Of a DNA stretch of 64,000 nucleotides, positions 42,988 to 54,998 are shown in pieces (position 1 is the stretch's first letter; every line of letters starts with the position of its first letter). The DNA comes from Isoetes taiwanensis (lineage: Eukaryota; Streptophyta; Lycopodiopsida; Isoetales; Isoetaceae): assembly GCA_021234155.1 (NCBI GenBank), contig JAJEKV010000134.1, forward strand, positions 378,501-442,500. The letters run 5' to 3'. Both the position numbers and the translations under genes were made by a program. The notes under the pieces are model-generated. The model was not told where the DNA came from. It made no database searches and saw nothing but the letters and a program-made list of their open reading frames with translations.

Positions 42988-43484
42988 TAAGTAGTATTTC
43001 ATGATTTATGTTTAATTTGCTGCACCCAGGATTACTGCAATGTAGAATCCATTTACATGTAGATTGCTGCACTTAAGGTTTTGCTACAACATGTAGGAGT
43101 GTACTGGTTATTTTATACTTATAGTTCCATGGCTTGCATGTCATACATATATGTGTTTCTTACATACATGTTGTACATTCACAGTGTAGGGTCCTAGATG
43201 TAGAACTTAAATACATAAAATTAGGAGTTGTGTACTGAGTTTTGTGGCAGAACATTTAGAGGTATTTTATGTAATGTTTGATGTGTACATGCGCATACAT
43301 TGGAGCACATTCATGTACATTACATGTACATTCCATCTAGATAAATAGATGTTTACATGTGTATGTACTCAAAGTACTTCAATGTAGATCAGTTCTAGCA
43401 ATATGTACTACTATTTTTCAACAGAATAGTTAGAGACTGATTAGTTAGAGACTGATATCTGACTGTTATGTGATTTATTTTCAG
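42988..43484 (+). repeat. Intron rich in TACATGTA words
   Basis: Between the donor at 42988 and an acceptor (TTATTTTCAG) at 43484, tacat, tgtac and acatgtac words recur more than 20 times without a fixed period. A similar composition is seen at 63000-63560. A small tandem duplication, gttagagactgatta, is at 43428-43456. Confidence 0.55.
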
Positions 43485-44206
43485 AGCTTCAAAGTGCCAA
43501 AAAAACAACTGAGCAGAAATTACACCACAGATCAGGTGCACTTGTTTTCAAATTGTTTTGCATTGTGTCGGAAGAAGCAATTTCTTATTCTTGGTTCGGT
43601 TTTCACAGTTTTGGAGGTTCCAAAAAAAATTGAGGTGCAAGATGTAGCCGAGGGAAAGAAAGCAGTGATTGAAGGAAAGAGCAAACTCACTATTCCTACG
43701 GTGATACAGGTTGAGGAAGCTGGCACTTCAGGTCTGCATGGTGACATTCCAGATTATGACGAGGAACTCAAGAGATTGAGAGAGCAGGCTAAGGCCACAT
43801 CTGCAAAAGTAAAGACAACATCAGAAAATATGACTCCAAAGAAGAAGTCCACGCCTAAAAAAGCACAAAAGAAGAAAATTAAAGCAGTAGAAACATGTAA
43901 GAAAGCATTTTATTTCAGGGTACAGCAGTTGAGAAGTCCATGACATCCATGTTTACAGGTCCTAATCAAGAGGAATCTTCCGAGCGTCAAGATCCAGAGC
44001 AGGATACTCTTGACTTTGTGGCAAATCTTGCTTCTAACATAGTCAAGGAGGTTGAAATTGATGACAATGAGAAATCAGGAGAGGTTGAAGACCAGGATTC
44101 AGGACCTAAGAAGAATCTGAAAAGTGAGAAAACTGAAAAAGAAGGGAAGGAAATGGATACTGACTCCGAGAAAACAGTATCAGCAGAGCAGAAGAATGAT
44201 CTCTAA
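43485..44206 (+). pseudogene. Downstream exons of the coiled-coil gene: Lys- and Glu-rich
   Basis: After the acceptor at 43484 comes a short exon (ELQSAKKTTEQKLHHRSG) with a donor at 43533. A second exon starts after GGTTTTCACAG (43610): LEVPKKIEVQDVAEGKKAVI, VIQVEEAGTSGLHGDIPDYD, and a basic stretch TPKKKSTPKKAQKKKIKAVE. At about 43895-43925 the frame changes; either a frameshift or an unusually short intron. The last part (43919-44206) is acidic: QDPEQDTLDFVANLASNIVK, EKSGEVEDQDSGPKKNLKSE, ending QKNDL. Lys-rich followed by acidic segments is typical of nuclear proteins. Confidence 0.45.
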
Positions 44207-44330
44207 AGGTAACTTGATCTACATATCTTACATTTTTATTTACATCTAGTATCTAAGTTAAAAACTTTAAAATACTATGGATAGTAATAGACGAATGTAG
44301 ATGATTTGTGTACATGTACTGACTGCAGTT

Positions 44331-44497
44331 CTGAATACAGGCCATATGATGCTTTGCTCAACCGAATGATGAAGCTGAAGAAGGCAAGGATCTTCCCAGG
44401 ATCTTTGCCTGAAATGGAGTGTTATTTATTTGAACAAGATGTGCTGGACATGGATGTTGGAAAATTTTCCAACCGGCATGTGGATATGTATGCCAGG
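44331..44497 (+). pseudogene. Isolated exon after the coiled-coil gene
   Basis: Between an acceptor (GTACTGACTGCAG) and a donor (ATGCCAG-GTACTG) the frame is open: SEYRPYDALLNRMMKLKKAR, GSLPEMECYLFEQDVLDMDV, GKFSNRHVDMYAR. It looks like true protein sequence and ends in phase with the donor. The next exon is not found; the following DNA is an AT-rich repeat. Confidence 0.4.
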
Positions 44498-44589
44498 TAC
44501 TGGACTTTGACCTTATTCATTTGTATCACTACCACCCCAAAACTGGGTCCACATGTTGGTTTTCAGTGTCTTTTTTGCTAAAAAACAAC

Positions 44590-45195
44590 ACCAAAAAACT
44601 ACGTGTTGTTTTTTGTCCGGATTTGCTAGAAATAACGTGTAGTTTTTAGTCAAACATTTATACGTGTAGTTTTTTTGTAAAAACTCTACGTGTAGAATTT
44701 TGTCAAAATTATCTACACGTAGGAATTACATGTGTTTCGACATGTTGCTTTTTGAAAGTAGTTGTAGTTGCTTTCGTGAAAAAAATACATGTGGTTGTTA
44801 ATAAAACTTAAAAAGTCCACATGTTGTTTTTAACTGTTGTTTCCAAAAAAAACTACACGGAAAAACTACGTAGAGAATTTTGTCCGACTTTGCTAGAAAC
44901 TACATGTAGTTGTCTCTATTTTTTTTCTTTCTATATTGTTTTCAATTGTTGGTTTCCCAAAAAAATGATATGTGGTTTTAAGAAAAAAATGAGGTTATTC
45001 AAAAATAGGTGTTGTTTTTTAGTATTGTTTTACATAAAATCCACATATACTTTTATAGAAATAAATACTTTCAGGTGTAGTTATAAAAAAACTAACACGT
45101 CATTTCTTAAAAGTAGTGGTTGCTTCACGTGTTGTTTTTGCAGAAAAAATAAAAAAACCACCCATAGGATTTTAAAATTGACAAAAGAACGCGTG
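44590..45195. repeat. Degenerate array of (T)ACGTGTAG / ACATGT units in AT-rich DNA
   Basis: Words such as actacgtgttgttttttgtc, acgtgtagttttttgt, ctacgtgtagaattttgtc and ctacacgtag recur every 25-60 bases, in both orientations. Several centres are ACGT palindromes. There is no coding potential. Confidence 0.6.
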
Positions 45196-45199
45196 CTTT

Positions 45200-46990
45200 T
45201 TACCATTTAAATAATATTAGCAAAAAAAGCACTATATTGTTATGCTAATTTATTCATGAACCTAGTACAAAATATTGTGAATTTATTACTTGCTTTTGCT
45301 TTAGTTGTTATTGGGTTCTCTTTTAAAAAATGCCTTTCGGGAATCAAACCCAAATAAGTCCATTAGGCATGGTAGTTCTTAAAGCATGAGAGTTGTGCCT
45401 TTCATAGTCTTACTTTTATGTTTGTTCTTATTTGTAGTTATTAATGCATAGAGTTCCTGCTTTCAATGTTTCTATTCTAGGCATAGTAAGCTAGAGAAAA
45501 ACAATTACTAACTAAAGAAACAAAAGATGACAAGCATCCAATTTAGTAGTATTTCTTTAAGCCATACTTGCATGACACCATTTATGCCTTTTCCTCTGCC
45601 CTGAACTGCTGAAGTCCTGCTGCAACCTTTTCAGAGCATACTACAAGCATTGCAACTCTTTTTTTTTTTTTACTTCAGATTTTCCTTTGGAGCATTAGCC
45701 AAGTATAATATCTGAAAACTGCAAAAAGACCTTGTAGTGGAAAAGACCCATGTTTAAAAAGAAATGTGAGTAACAAGATAAAAACAAACAGGAAAAAATG
45801 ATATTTTGAACCAATTTTAGACAGATTTTTGTGGGAAAAAAACATGGTGCAATGAAGATGAAGAGAATAAGATCTTACCCGCAGAAAAGCTTGAATTTGA
45901 TGGAGCCGGTTGGATCGAGAGAAGAAAATGAAGCGATGGGGCATTTGAAGGAATGGACCCAAACTCGAGAAGGAACTTGGAAGACAAAAAGGGCGTGTGT
46001 GGTTAGAAAAAAAAAAAAGAAAACCAAATTTGAGCAATGCCTCTAAAGAAGAATCGTGAAGCTCCTATAGTTCTCGGAATAAGTTGAAAGGATAAAGGAT
46101 AAACTTACGACTCATTATAAATTCCTCAAGAACTTACACCTCGGTCATATTTTACGGAACACAAACAAACACCCATTTTGGCTTTATGCAAAGACCAAAA
46201 TGGCATCACCAAAGAAAGTCTAAACCTTGAGCAGAAATATTTTGGGCTAGCAAACACGGTTCTTTAAGGAGAACCCTACGCTATTTTGCGAGAAATGCCC
46301 CAAACTTCGTCTGAGAGAGAATAGTTGGCAATTTTGGCCAAATATTTTATGGAACAGTTTGCATGCCCATCGCGATGGCTCAAAGCATTTGTCTTTGCTT
46401 CATCACCTTATTTGGGAGCCGAAGAAAGGCTAAAGCACTCCATTTTGCAAGCATGTGTATTGGCAATAGCAGCTCTAAGAACGCAGACCGGTAGCCCGAT
46501 TTCAATACTTGGTGCAATAATGGAGACCCATTCCATAAATCTGCTTGGTACATTAGCCTTAGTGTGAGGGCCAGAGGTCCTACCTTCAAGACTCTCGTTT
46601 ATTTCTCAAGACCGAGCATACCCTTTGCAAAGATGGCGAAGATCTGGCTGCGGCATTTGCAAATCCACTTCGGTGGACGAGAAGAGCTAGCACTATGTGA
46701 TGTCTGCGTGATTCAAAATCCATTTCGCAACTTGGTCGGGATGAGAGCCGCTATTCTTAGGCGGTGGGCGAGCGAGAGGGAAGCCTTGCAAGCATAGTTC
46801 TCTGCTTCAAATAGGCTAGAAAATTCGGCAACCGACCTCATCTACTCGACCTCCCGCCATATTAGTTCGTTCCCGCCTCTCTGTTCCACCAAAACCACGA
46901 AGAAAAGCAACCAATAAGATTGAAGGACTTGGATCGCAATCTGAGCCCTTCATTATTTTATCTCAACAACCATCAATTTTTTAAAACCAA
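45200..46990. other. Mostly unassigned; one coding-like stretch at 46325-46797
   Basis: 45200-46320 shows no gene. At 46325-46567 an open plus-strand frame reads PSRWLKAFVFASSPYLGAEE and HSILQACVLAIAALRTQTG; it is followed in the next frame at 46564 by PTFKTLVYFSRPSIPFAKMA and WLRHLQIHFGGREELALCDV. They could be two pieces of one decayed protein with a frameshift near 46566, but I recognise no family. Confidence 0.25.
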
Positions 46991-46999
46991 ACACAAATA

Positions 47000-47941
47000 T
47001 CATGCCTAGACATTTACCTCTAACAATCCCATCGATCCGAGCCATCGGATCGCCATTCTGGGAAGGGACGAGCGCCTATATTAGGCCATTTTCATTTTGG
47101 CTCGGTTATCGGCGTCTTCTCACAGCATCTCTTCTTCTCCTCTCGTGGCTTCCCTCCCTTCCCGCCTCACATTTCCAAGTGGCTTATGAGTCTTTTTTCT
47201 ATTTGTATTTTTGTTGTTCATGCCTTTTTGTTGTTCTCCACCGTGAGTGTTGCTATTCTATGTTTCGCTCCATCACCGCTATTCTTATGTTTCGCTCCAT
47301 TGCCCCTCTCATGTTGTTTCACCGCAGTGATGCTATTTATTTCCCTCGAGGGTGATGCATATTTTTACATGGTTCTCTCACCCGCTGGGTGATGCTTTTA
47401 TGCTGTTTATTTCCACCTCCTGTGGTGATGCATGTTTTACATAATGGTTCTCCACCGCTGGTGATGCTTTTTCCACCCTAAGGGTGATGCTATCTTTTTC
47501 TCTGCTATGTTCTTTTTCCTCCTCGCTTTCATTTTCTGACCTTCTTGGTGCGCCTTGTGTCATGATTTTCTCCCACCATTTATGGGTGTTCTTTTGGGAG
47601 TTTTTGGTATTGCTTGCGTGATTCTCGCCATTTTCTCCGCCCGTCCCGCTTATTTCTCGTTTCATCACACCTCTCCTTCTGCCTTTCTCCACATGGACAC
47701 ATTCGGAGGCTTTCACCGCTTACTGGGTTTTGCTCTATTTTATGCTTCGCTTATCAACTCGCTTTCTCCGCTTCTCCAGTAAATACATTCATAGTTGTTG
47801 GCTAATTACTTCATTAGGGTTTTCCTCGAAAACCGAAGGACGTGGCTTTTTTATCCCGGCGAGAAGTCACACCATTACCCTTTATTTTGCCTTGGCAAAT
47901 TTCTTTTAGGGGTAGTTCGATATTGTTCCTATAGTCGGCTA

Positions 47942-47972
<31 letters not shown>

Positions 47973-48700
47973 AGTTTTCCACACATTGTATACCGCTGGA
48001 TTTGCTTTCAATTTCTTGTTGTCAACCTCTTTTTTCTTATTGACATTCCTCTGAAATACCATTCTCGCTGGTGTTTGTCTTGTATTGGTAAGCTTTGAGA
48101 GACGTTGCTTTTTAGGTTCACCTACCACTCTTGATATTCATCTTCTTATCTCGCTTATGGTTTGACCTCTTTTCCAATATCGAGCAAATTGCGGATTCCA
48201 TTCATATCATATGTGTGCATTGTACGCTGCTAACGGGTTTGTTTTTTATCGCCTTTTGTTGCCGGGCGCCTCCAGATTTGCTCAATATGGCGCGTATTTC
48301 TTTTTCATTGTTTTTCTCTAATGTCCTTTCCTTTTTCGTGTCATTGAACTGATACCGGCCCATACAGTAATTCCTACTTTTCTTCTTCAAATTCGCTTTC
48401 CCCACTTGCCGCCAAGGCCGTTCGGGCTAACGTAGAAGCTTCCAGACTTTTCGACCTCGGCGTTTTCTCCTCCTCGCCACCCAAATGAGACCAATTTGCC
48501 CGCGGGTCATAATGTATTTCTTTAGCTCGGCCAGCCTTCATTCCTCGCGATGCCCTATCACTATCCTTCAAATTTAATTTCTACCGTTCTATCATCTCTT
48601 CATCCTCCATCCAAGGCCCTCTTTTTCGCCGCCCTCTCCTTTCCTCCTCGCCCTTTTATCCTATCCGACCGCTTCTGGGGTGGTATGTGAGTATCTTTCT
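47000..48700 (+). repeat. Pyrimidine-rich repetitive DNA with a GGTGATGC minisatellite
   Basis: The strand is T/C-rich. Between 47345 and 47495 the words gggtgatgcat, tttttacatggttctc, ccaccgctgg and gtgatgctttt repeat with a period of about 85-95 bases. Similar words occur on the minus strand of 52.3-53.3 kb. No gene is supported; the frames here are hydrophobic. Confidence 0.45.
47945..47974. repeat. (CT)n microsatellite
   Basis: About 14 uninterrupted CT units lie between tcggctatcc and agttttcc. Confidence 0.95.
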
Positions 48701-50510
48701 GCTATCGGCTTCACCTCGAGGTTTTCATGACGACTAGGCTTATAGTTGAGGAAGTCCTTGGTAGTCGGCCGTTTTGTGTCTCTCGCGAGTCCCTTCCTCG
48801 CATCATACATTGTCACCGGGATGAAATAATATTACAAACCCATATTAGGTAGTAGGCTCACCCTACTGAAAAAAATGCCGCCTTTGCTTTTATACATCAG
48901 ATACAAAATCATATCACCCCTTTTTAGGCCTATTTTTCTAAATTCGCTTTGCAAAAGTTAAGCAAAAAACTTCTCGTAATTAATTTTACCTCATCAAATT
49001 TTTTAAGGATGACCAAATTTTCTGTGGTGAAAGCCCCCACTTGGAACCATGACCCTAGGATGTAAATTTAATTATTATATATATCAATTTAGTTAATTTA
49101 CAACGCTATCTACATCATCTTCCATTGCCTTACTATTTTCACTATTTTCTACTATGTCTTTCATGCATATCTTATGTTGGTCTCCTTGCGCCATTAAAAG
49201 GAAGTCATACCTGATTAAAGCCCCATAGCCAAGGCTCCAGAAAATCTTAGATCCATAGGAATTTTCTAAGCACAAACTTGTAGATGGAATTCCCATGATG
49301 GTAGATCATTAAACTGTAAGGACTTCCTTAAATTCTTACTTAAAAACCTTTGGGGAGCATTGTTAAAATGTCAGAAATACAACTATATGACAAAAATACT
49401 AGAAGAAATACGTGAAGGAGAAGCCCAGAACCCTAAAACTTGAATTTGGCTTAAATCATGACTTTCTCATTGCCATTAAGCACCGCAACCTATCTAATCA
49501 TGGATTCTCCCCAAAAAAAAAAAAAAAGAAACACAAAGATGCTAAAATGAAGTTCTAACCTATTGGAAATTACAAACTAAGAAACTATACATCGTGGAAC
49601 CGTTAGAGAGAGATTCTTGAAGGCCCGCATTAATTGAAAAATTCTTTATATGATTGAGTAAATGCTAAACACGCTTCTTAAGTGATCTTGAAAGACTCAA
49701 TGATCTAAACACTTGGGTTTCTACATGGTTGTTCGTGATGATGCTTCATGTTTGATAAATTCTCTCTCGTGCCGTATCTTTTGATTTTTTTTTGAACTCA
49801 CAAATGGTCTCAATGGAGGATTCAACCTGATAGGGAAACCAAGCTCCATGAGGCATTACATACCGCTTCCTGAGGAGCACCGCCGGGAAGGCTCCCGCCG
49901 ATGCACCTGCCCAAGTCGCAGGGGCCGGGGATCTCAGACATCCGCATCATCAGTGGGAGGCTGGGATCCCGTGAGAAGGACCCCAAAAAAATTTAGAGGC
50001 ACCCTTCCGGCAGCACTCCTTGCCCCTACTTTCAAAACCTCCTGGCTTTCAATCTGACCGCTGAATCCTTCTGTTCAAGGACCCCGCTCGAAAGGTGGCC
50101 ACAAAATCCAAGATATGTCCAACTTATCAAAACCGCCTTCCTCATAGTTGCACCAGGCGTAGACCCAAATGTTTTGTCGTCGTAGCTCCAGATGGTGATT
50201 CACCACCATGTCTTTTCGTAACGAAAAATATTTAATGACTCATATGGCAAGATTCTGCTAATCGCTTAGGCTCAATGGATGCTTCCTCTATTTTGATAAG
50301 TTCTCGATCATCTTGGATTATTTTGGACCTACTCAAGTGGGGGCCTTGAACATAGGATTCAATGGTTGCAGAGGGAAAACGAAGCCGAGGGTAGGCATTG
50401 GGGCTGCTGCACGGCATCTCACAGAGGAACGCCGCTGAAGAAAAGGGCTATGGTCGCAGAACTCCTTTGGGGTCCATCTCAAGGGTCTGCATCTCCTAAG
50501 GTCCATCTCT
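48700..50510. other. Unassigned; one gene-like frame on the minus strand at 49093-49296
   Basis: The minus-strand frame from 49296 reads LENSYGSKIFWSLGYGALIR, YDFLLMAQGDQHKICMKDIV and an acidic end SKAMEDDVDSVVN. Its composition is balanced and unlike the repeat-derived frames around it, so it may be a fragment of a host gene. An acceptor-like TCCTTACAG lies just upstream on that strand, but a TGA stops the frame 12 bases before the ATG. I do not recognise the protein. The rest of the stretch has no clear gene. Confidence 0.3.
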
Positions 50511-50514
50511 TAGG

Positions 50515-50930
50515 GCCACATGGCATGTTTGAGACTCCTTGGCATGTTGGAGCCTAGGTCGCATGTGGAGCCCACGTGTCATGTTTGGCGCCCACGCTGG
50601 CATGTTGGAGCCTAGGTGGTATGTTGGAGCCCGTGTGACATTTTTGGGAGCCTAGATGCAGTAGCTGTTTGGGGCCACCTTGGCATGTGTTGGAGCCGAG
50701 GGTGGCATGTTGATCCTATGTAGTATGTTTGAGCCACCTTGACATATATTTGAGCCTAGGTGGCATGTTGAGCATGCGGGCATTTGGAGCCTAGATAACA
50801 TGTTGAGCCGCTGTGACACATGTTGGAGCCCACGGACATGTTGAGCCACCTTGGCATGTTGAGCCTAGGTGGCATGCTTGGATTACATTGTTGTTGGAGC
50901 CCAGGTGGCATGTTTGAGCCACCTTGATCT
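50515..50930. repeat. Minisatellite of GGCATGTTGGAGCC(TAGGT) units
   Basis: About 15-18 degenerate units of 20-30 bases alternate between ggcatgttggagcctaggt, ggcatgtttgagccaccttg and shorter versions. It ends near 50930. Frames across it are repeat-derived. Confidence 0.85.
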
Positions 50931-52070
50931 AACTGCTAGTTGCATTTATGCAACAATATTTTATATTCGAAAATTCAAAGCACACAAACAATCTCTAGGT
51001 GGTGGTGTTGTGCTAAGAAATAGCCTCAAAAAATCTCCAAAAACTATACTTCCTCAGCTCCAAAGGTGGTGGATTATCCGCTGGATGAGGAATAGATCTC
51101 ATGACTTGGTTGCCTATTTTTCCATTGGAACAGTACACTCTGGACGCAGGAAGTGACTCGCATCACCAGCCTCAAGTCATAGACATCTCCATTGGCAAGC
51201 TCCCCATGCATTCATCAGCCTTCAACACCCTTTTCTCCGATGCATTCTTGGCATTAAAACAAGGTTATTCACAGTTTGGAACAAACATGATTGCACAGCT
51301 TAGTTTGGCCGACCGACGGATTCGTATCTGGCTGTGTTTAGGTTCTATAAATTTTCATGATATATCCCATGTGCCAATTTAGGATTTACATGGATCAAGT
51401 TATATAAGGAATAACAAATTTATTATTTATAATTATTATTACGCGTAATGTCCACGGGATTCGTATCTAATCGCCCCACACTTCTATGTTCCATGTGCAT
51501 GGGAGATTGGTCGGGGAGAAAAATGTGTTTGGGGAGGGGGGGTAGATAGAAAAAAAAATTTCTCCCATAGATCGCAATCTATCTCTAAGGAAGCAAGTTT
51601 AATGGCCAAAACAAAATGAATTTTTCTATTTTCTTTTTTCAATGGAAATCTTTCTCATGCTCTAGAAGATTTTGGAATCCTTTTTTGCAAATGGGCATTT
51701 TCATTGCTCAATTTTTCCTCGCTTTATTCCTCGCCTGTTTCAACCTCGACCTCGCCCCTATTTTGTTACTAAAATGTCGCCAAATTCAAAACCCAAACAC
51801 ATTCTTTGATCTTTTGCACAACTTCCCCAGATCTCTCCTTCCCTTCAAGGCGACTGCTACTACAGCTTAAGTCTTGTCCATAAAACCCTTAAATTTGGTG
51901 ATTTTGTCGATCCTAATCTTTTTCATAAAGATATTGCATCCTGTAATCGCGACTGCATGAAACCAACAAAGCCTTCTCATCCTCACAGATTTCTACACGA
52001 GGGAAGTGATAGCCGCACATGCTAATCCAATTTAAAAAATAAAGGAAAAATCCACTATATCATTTTGGAC
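50931..52070. other. No gene recognised
   Basis: The only frames of note are 51101-51382 (with QVIDISIGKLPMHSSAFNTL) and 51616-51870 (hydrophobic). Neither matches a family that I know. Poly-A and poly-G runs occur near 51530-51560. I call nothing here. Confidence 0.4.
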
Positions 52071-53880
52071 CCCAAAACAAAATACAATGCTAATAGATAT
52101 TAATGTACCGCCAAAGCTTATCAACGGATTAAAACTCCTCACTTTTCTAAGTTTTCGAGGAAAAACTCTAGTGATAAGCTTCTTCCTTCAAGTAAGGGGC
52201 TTAGACAAATCTAGGCATAGAATCGCCCTAAAAACCCCCGCATGGAGAAGTCAAAACGGATGGCGCCGCCAACCCGTAGAATTCCCGCACATCACCAACA
52301 CAACAAACGCAGAAACATACTGTATCAGTATCACCCAAAGGTGGAAAGCAGCATCACTTCCACCGTGGAAAAACATGATAACTTGTACAAAAAATATAAT
52401 AAACAAAGAAGTGTTGGGGAGGTGGGTCTAAAGAGAATAAGGTACCGCTGAGAGAAGAGTGAAAGCTGGCGAAATCGCCGGCGAAGAACTCCGCAATAAG
52501 TAGCAAACGCCAACCCGGCTATTGAACGTGCCCAAAACGCGATGTGCCATGCATGCATGCCACGCATGGTCGGCGTATGCTCGCCTTGAGTAAAGAATGC
52601 CTATCGCTACGCCAATTCCATCTACATTCTTGCACCGCGACCGCATGAAAACCAACAAAGCGCCTCAATACCAAAGGACTTCTTAACAAAACTAGGATCG
52701 AGACTAAGGTCACAGCGATGAAGGATAAAGGCCTAAAGGACAAATAGAAAGCAACGCCTGGCTCACAAACCAAAGTGTGAAGAAGCCCCCTCCCGCCTCT
52801 AAAACAATTCAAAGAGAATAAGGTATCATTGAGAGAATAGATAGGCTTCGGCCCATCCTCGCCAGATTTTCTACATCGAGACAAGGATAGCCGCACAGCT
52901 TAACTACCCACCTAAAAATAAAGGAAAATCCAATTATATCATTTGGGACCCCAAAACAAATACACAATGCTAATAGATGAGTGATCGAGGTACCTCGGCC
53001 GGTGCTTATCAACGGGATTAAAAATTACTTTCTCAAGTTTTCGAGAAAAACCCTATGATAGCTTCCCAAGAAGGGGCTTAGGACAAACGTAAGGCATAGA
53101 ATCGCCCCAAAAACCCAAGCATGGAGAAGTCAAAACTGATGGCGCCAGCCAACCCTGCACTGCAAGACATCACCAACAACAAACGAGAAACATACCAAAG
53201 TAGCATCACCCAAAGGATGGAAAGCATCACCCACCTGGAAAACATGATGCTAAACAGAACTTGTACAAAAATATAATAAACAAAGAAGGGAGGGTGGGTT
53301 CAAAGAGAATAAGGTACCGGTGAGAAGAGGAAGCCGGCGAAAACGCCGTATAAAGAACTCGCAATAAGCAGCAAACACCCAACCCGATGAACGGCTCAAA
53401 ACGCATGCGATGCATGTACTGACAGCATGCTTTCTGCCTTGAGAAGAATGCTCGACATTTCCGCTACGCTTTAATCTATCATATCTTGCACCGCGACTAC
53501 ATGAAAACCAACAAAGCTCAATACCAAAGGACTTCCTTAACAAACTAGGATCGAGGACTTAAGGTCATGTGATGAAGGCTAAAGGCCTGAAGGACAGCAG
53601 GAAAGCAAATTTCACACAAAACCAGGCGTGAAGAAGCTCCTCCCCGCCTCGAAACAATTCAAAGAGAATAAGGTAACGCTGAGAGAAGAGGAAGCCGATG
53701 AACGTCATGAAGAACTCTGCACAAGTAGCAAACCCAACCTGATGAACGGTTCAAAACGCATGCGCGATGCATGTACGCGACGCGATGTAATGCATGCATG
53801 CTCGCTCTTAAGAATAGCTGGCTTCCGCTACGCTGACCGACGGCATCATTTCTCTTCAAGGCCAAATGGACAATTTATCC
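52070..53880. repeat. Tandem repeat, approximately 0.88 kb unit with related half units
   Basis: The phrase acaatgctaatagat ... gcttatcaacgg ... gcatagaatcgcc ... gcatggagaagtcaaaac occurs at about 52080-52262 and 52960-53140. The phrase aaagagaataaggta ... gagaagag ... gaagaact.cgcaataag(t/c)agcaaac occurs at about 52432, 52810 (short), 53299 and 53659. Clusters of atgcatgc follow. The minus strand is T-rich and resembles 47-48 kb. No gene is supported; the minus-strand frames ending PYSL are copies of one another caused by the repeat. Confidence 0.75.
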
Positions 53881-54249
53881 AAGGATCCCTACCATGGTTG
53901 GTTTTCGCCTGGCGCTACCGTGTGAGTAATTTTTCTTACCTTAGAAAGATTGGCTCATCAAGCTAGCCTTTTATGTTCCAATTCGCTTAATCAGCATTAG
54001 CTTAGCATATACTACAAAATGAGAAAAACATTTCTCCCACTTTTTCGAGGTGTTTGAGGGATCCTATCAAGTTAGTACCGCTGGGAACATGGCTGCTTTG
54101 CTCTTGGTCTCAAGAACATTGCTCGAGCACACTGCGGACGCCCCTACTCATACCTGCACTTCCACCGTATACAAACAGGAGTTCATCCCCTGCACTAGCT
54201 TCATATCGGGATACATGGCTCCTCCACGTATCACCGCGAACCTTTGATG

Positions 54250-54995
54250 AGTTTGGGAAGAAGAATGAAGGGTCATTTTGACCGCTCTCGTGGCCTGGCA
54301 CTACCGCGGCTTAAACATACATGTCGTAAGATACAATAATATCACACGCCTACCTCAAGGGTGGCTCATCCATATCTCGCATTGCATAAGATCAACACAT
54401 CACATAGGGAATCCTACCCAAGGCTCGACTCAAGGGAAATGACTAACGGCTATTCCCGTGAGTTCATTGCGCATGCATCTCATGGCAATGGATTTGGCCG
54501 CATGAGAACATGGCTTAGGGTAGTCCACTCCATCCTCCCTCCCCGTGCACACTTTGCAGAGTAGGTCAAGAGTGTTGAGACTGACCAGAAGCCGGATATC
54601 AAGGGGCTATTCCCCGGTTGCATCTCCTCAGCCCGAGCAAGGTGTAGGATCCCTCCCTCCGTGAGATCTACATGTCACTCAAGGTGACTAGAGATCAGCC
54701 TCTTATCTCGGACGGAACCCACGGAGAGTGACGATCACCCACCTGGGTAAATGAGCCCATGCCTTGCCCACACCTCGCAAGCCATTAGACCTAGTCCACA
54801 AGTGATTCCCTCGGTAGACTTTTATCAACTGTGTGGGGATCGCTCAAGAGTCGAACACTTAACCTCCTTAGTGAGCCGCCCGCCCTTCACCCACAAATCC
54901 GTGTGGTTCTTGTACACAGCCTAATCTATGCTGTGCTAAAGAGGCTAGCTTAGGTTATCAACTACTAGGCCTTAGGGTCTCTAACAATTCCCCTT
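54250..54995 (-). mobile_element. Diverged LTR relative, reversed
   Basis: On the minus strand this stretch follows the chromovirus LTR in order: the complement of gagggtggctcatccat (LTR gccacccttcg region, 54355), ccgtgcacactttgcag (54543) matching the LTR's ctgcaaagtgtgcac, and gtggttcttgtacacagcct ... taggccttagggtctct (54902-54980) matching the LTR start of the transcript-like part. Identity is patchy. Boundaries and any partner LTR are not visible. Confidence 0.6.
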
Positions 54996-54998
54996 CCC

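Noticed and set aside
49848-50057. Arg-rich 69-codon frame
   Set aside because: GC-rich short stretch with no family pattern on either strand and no splice context.
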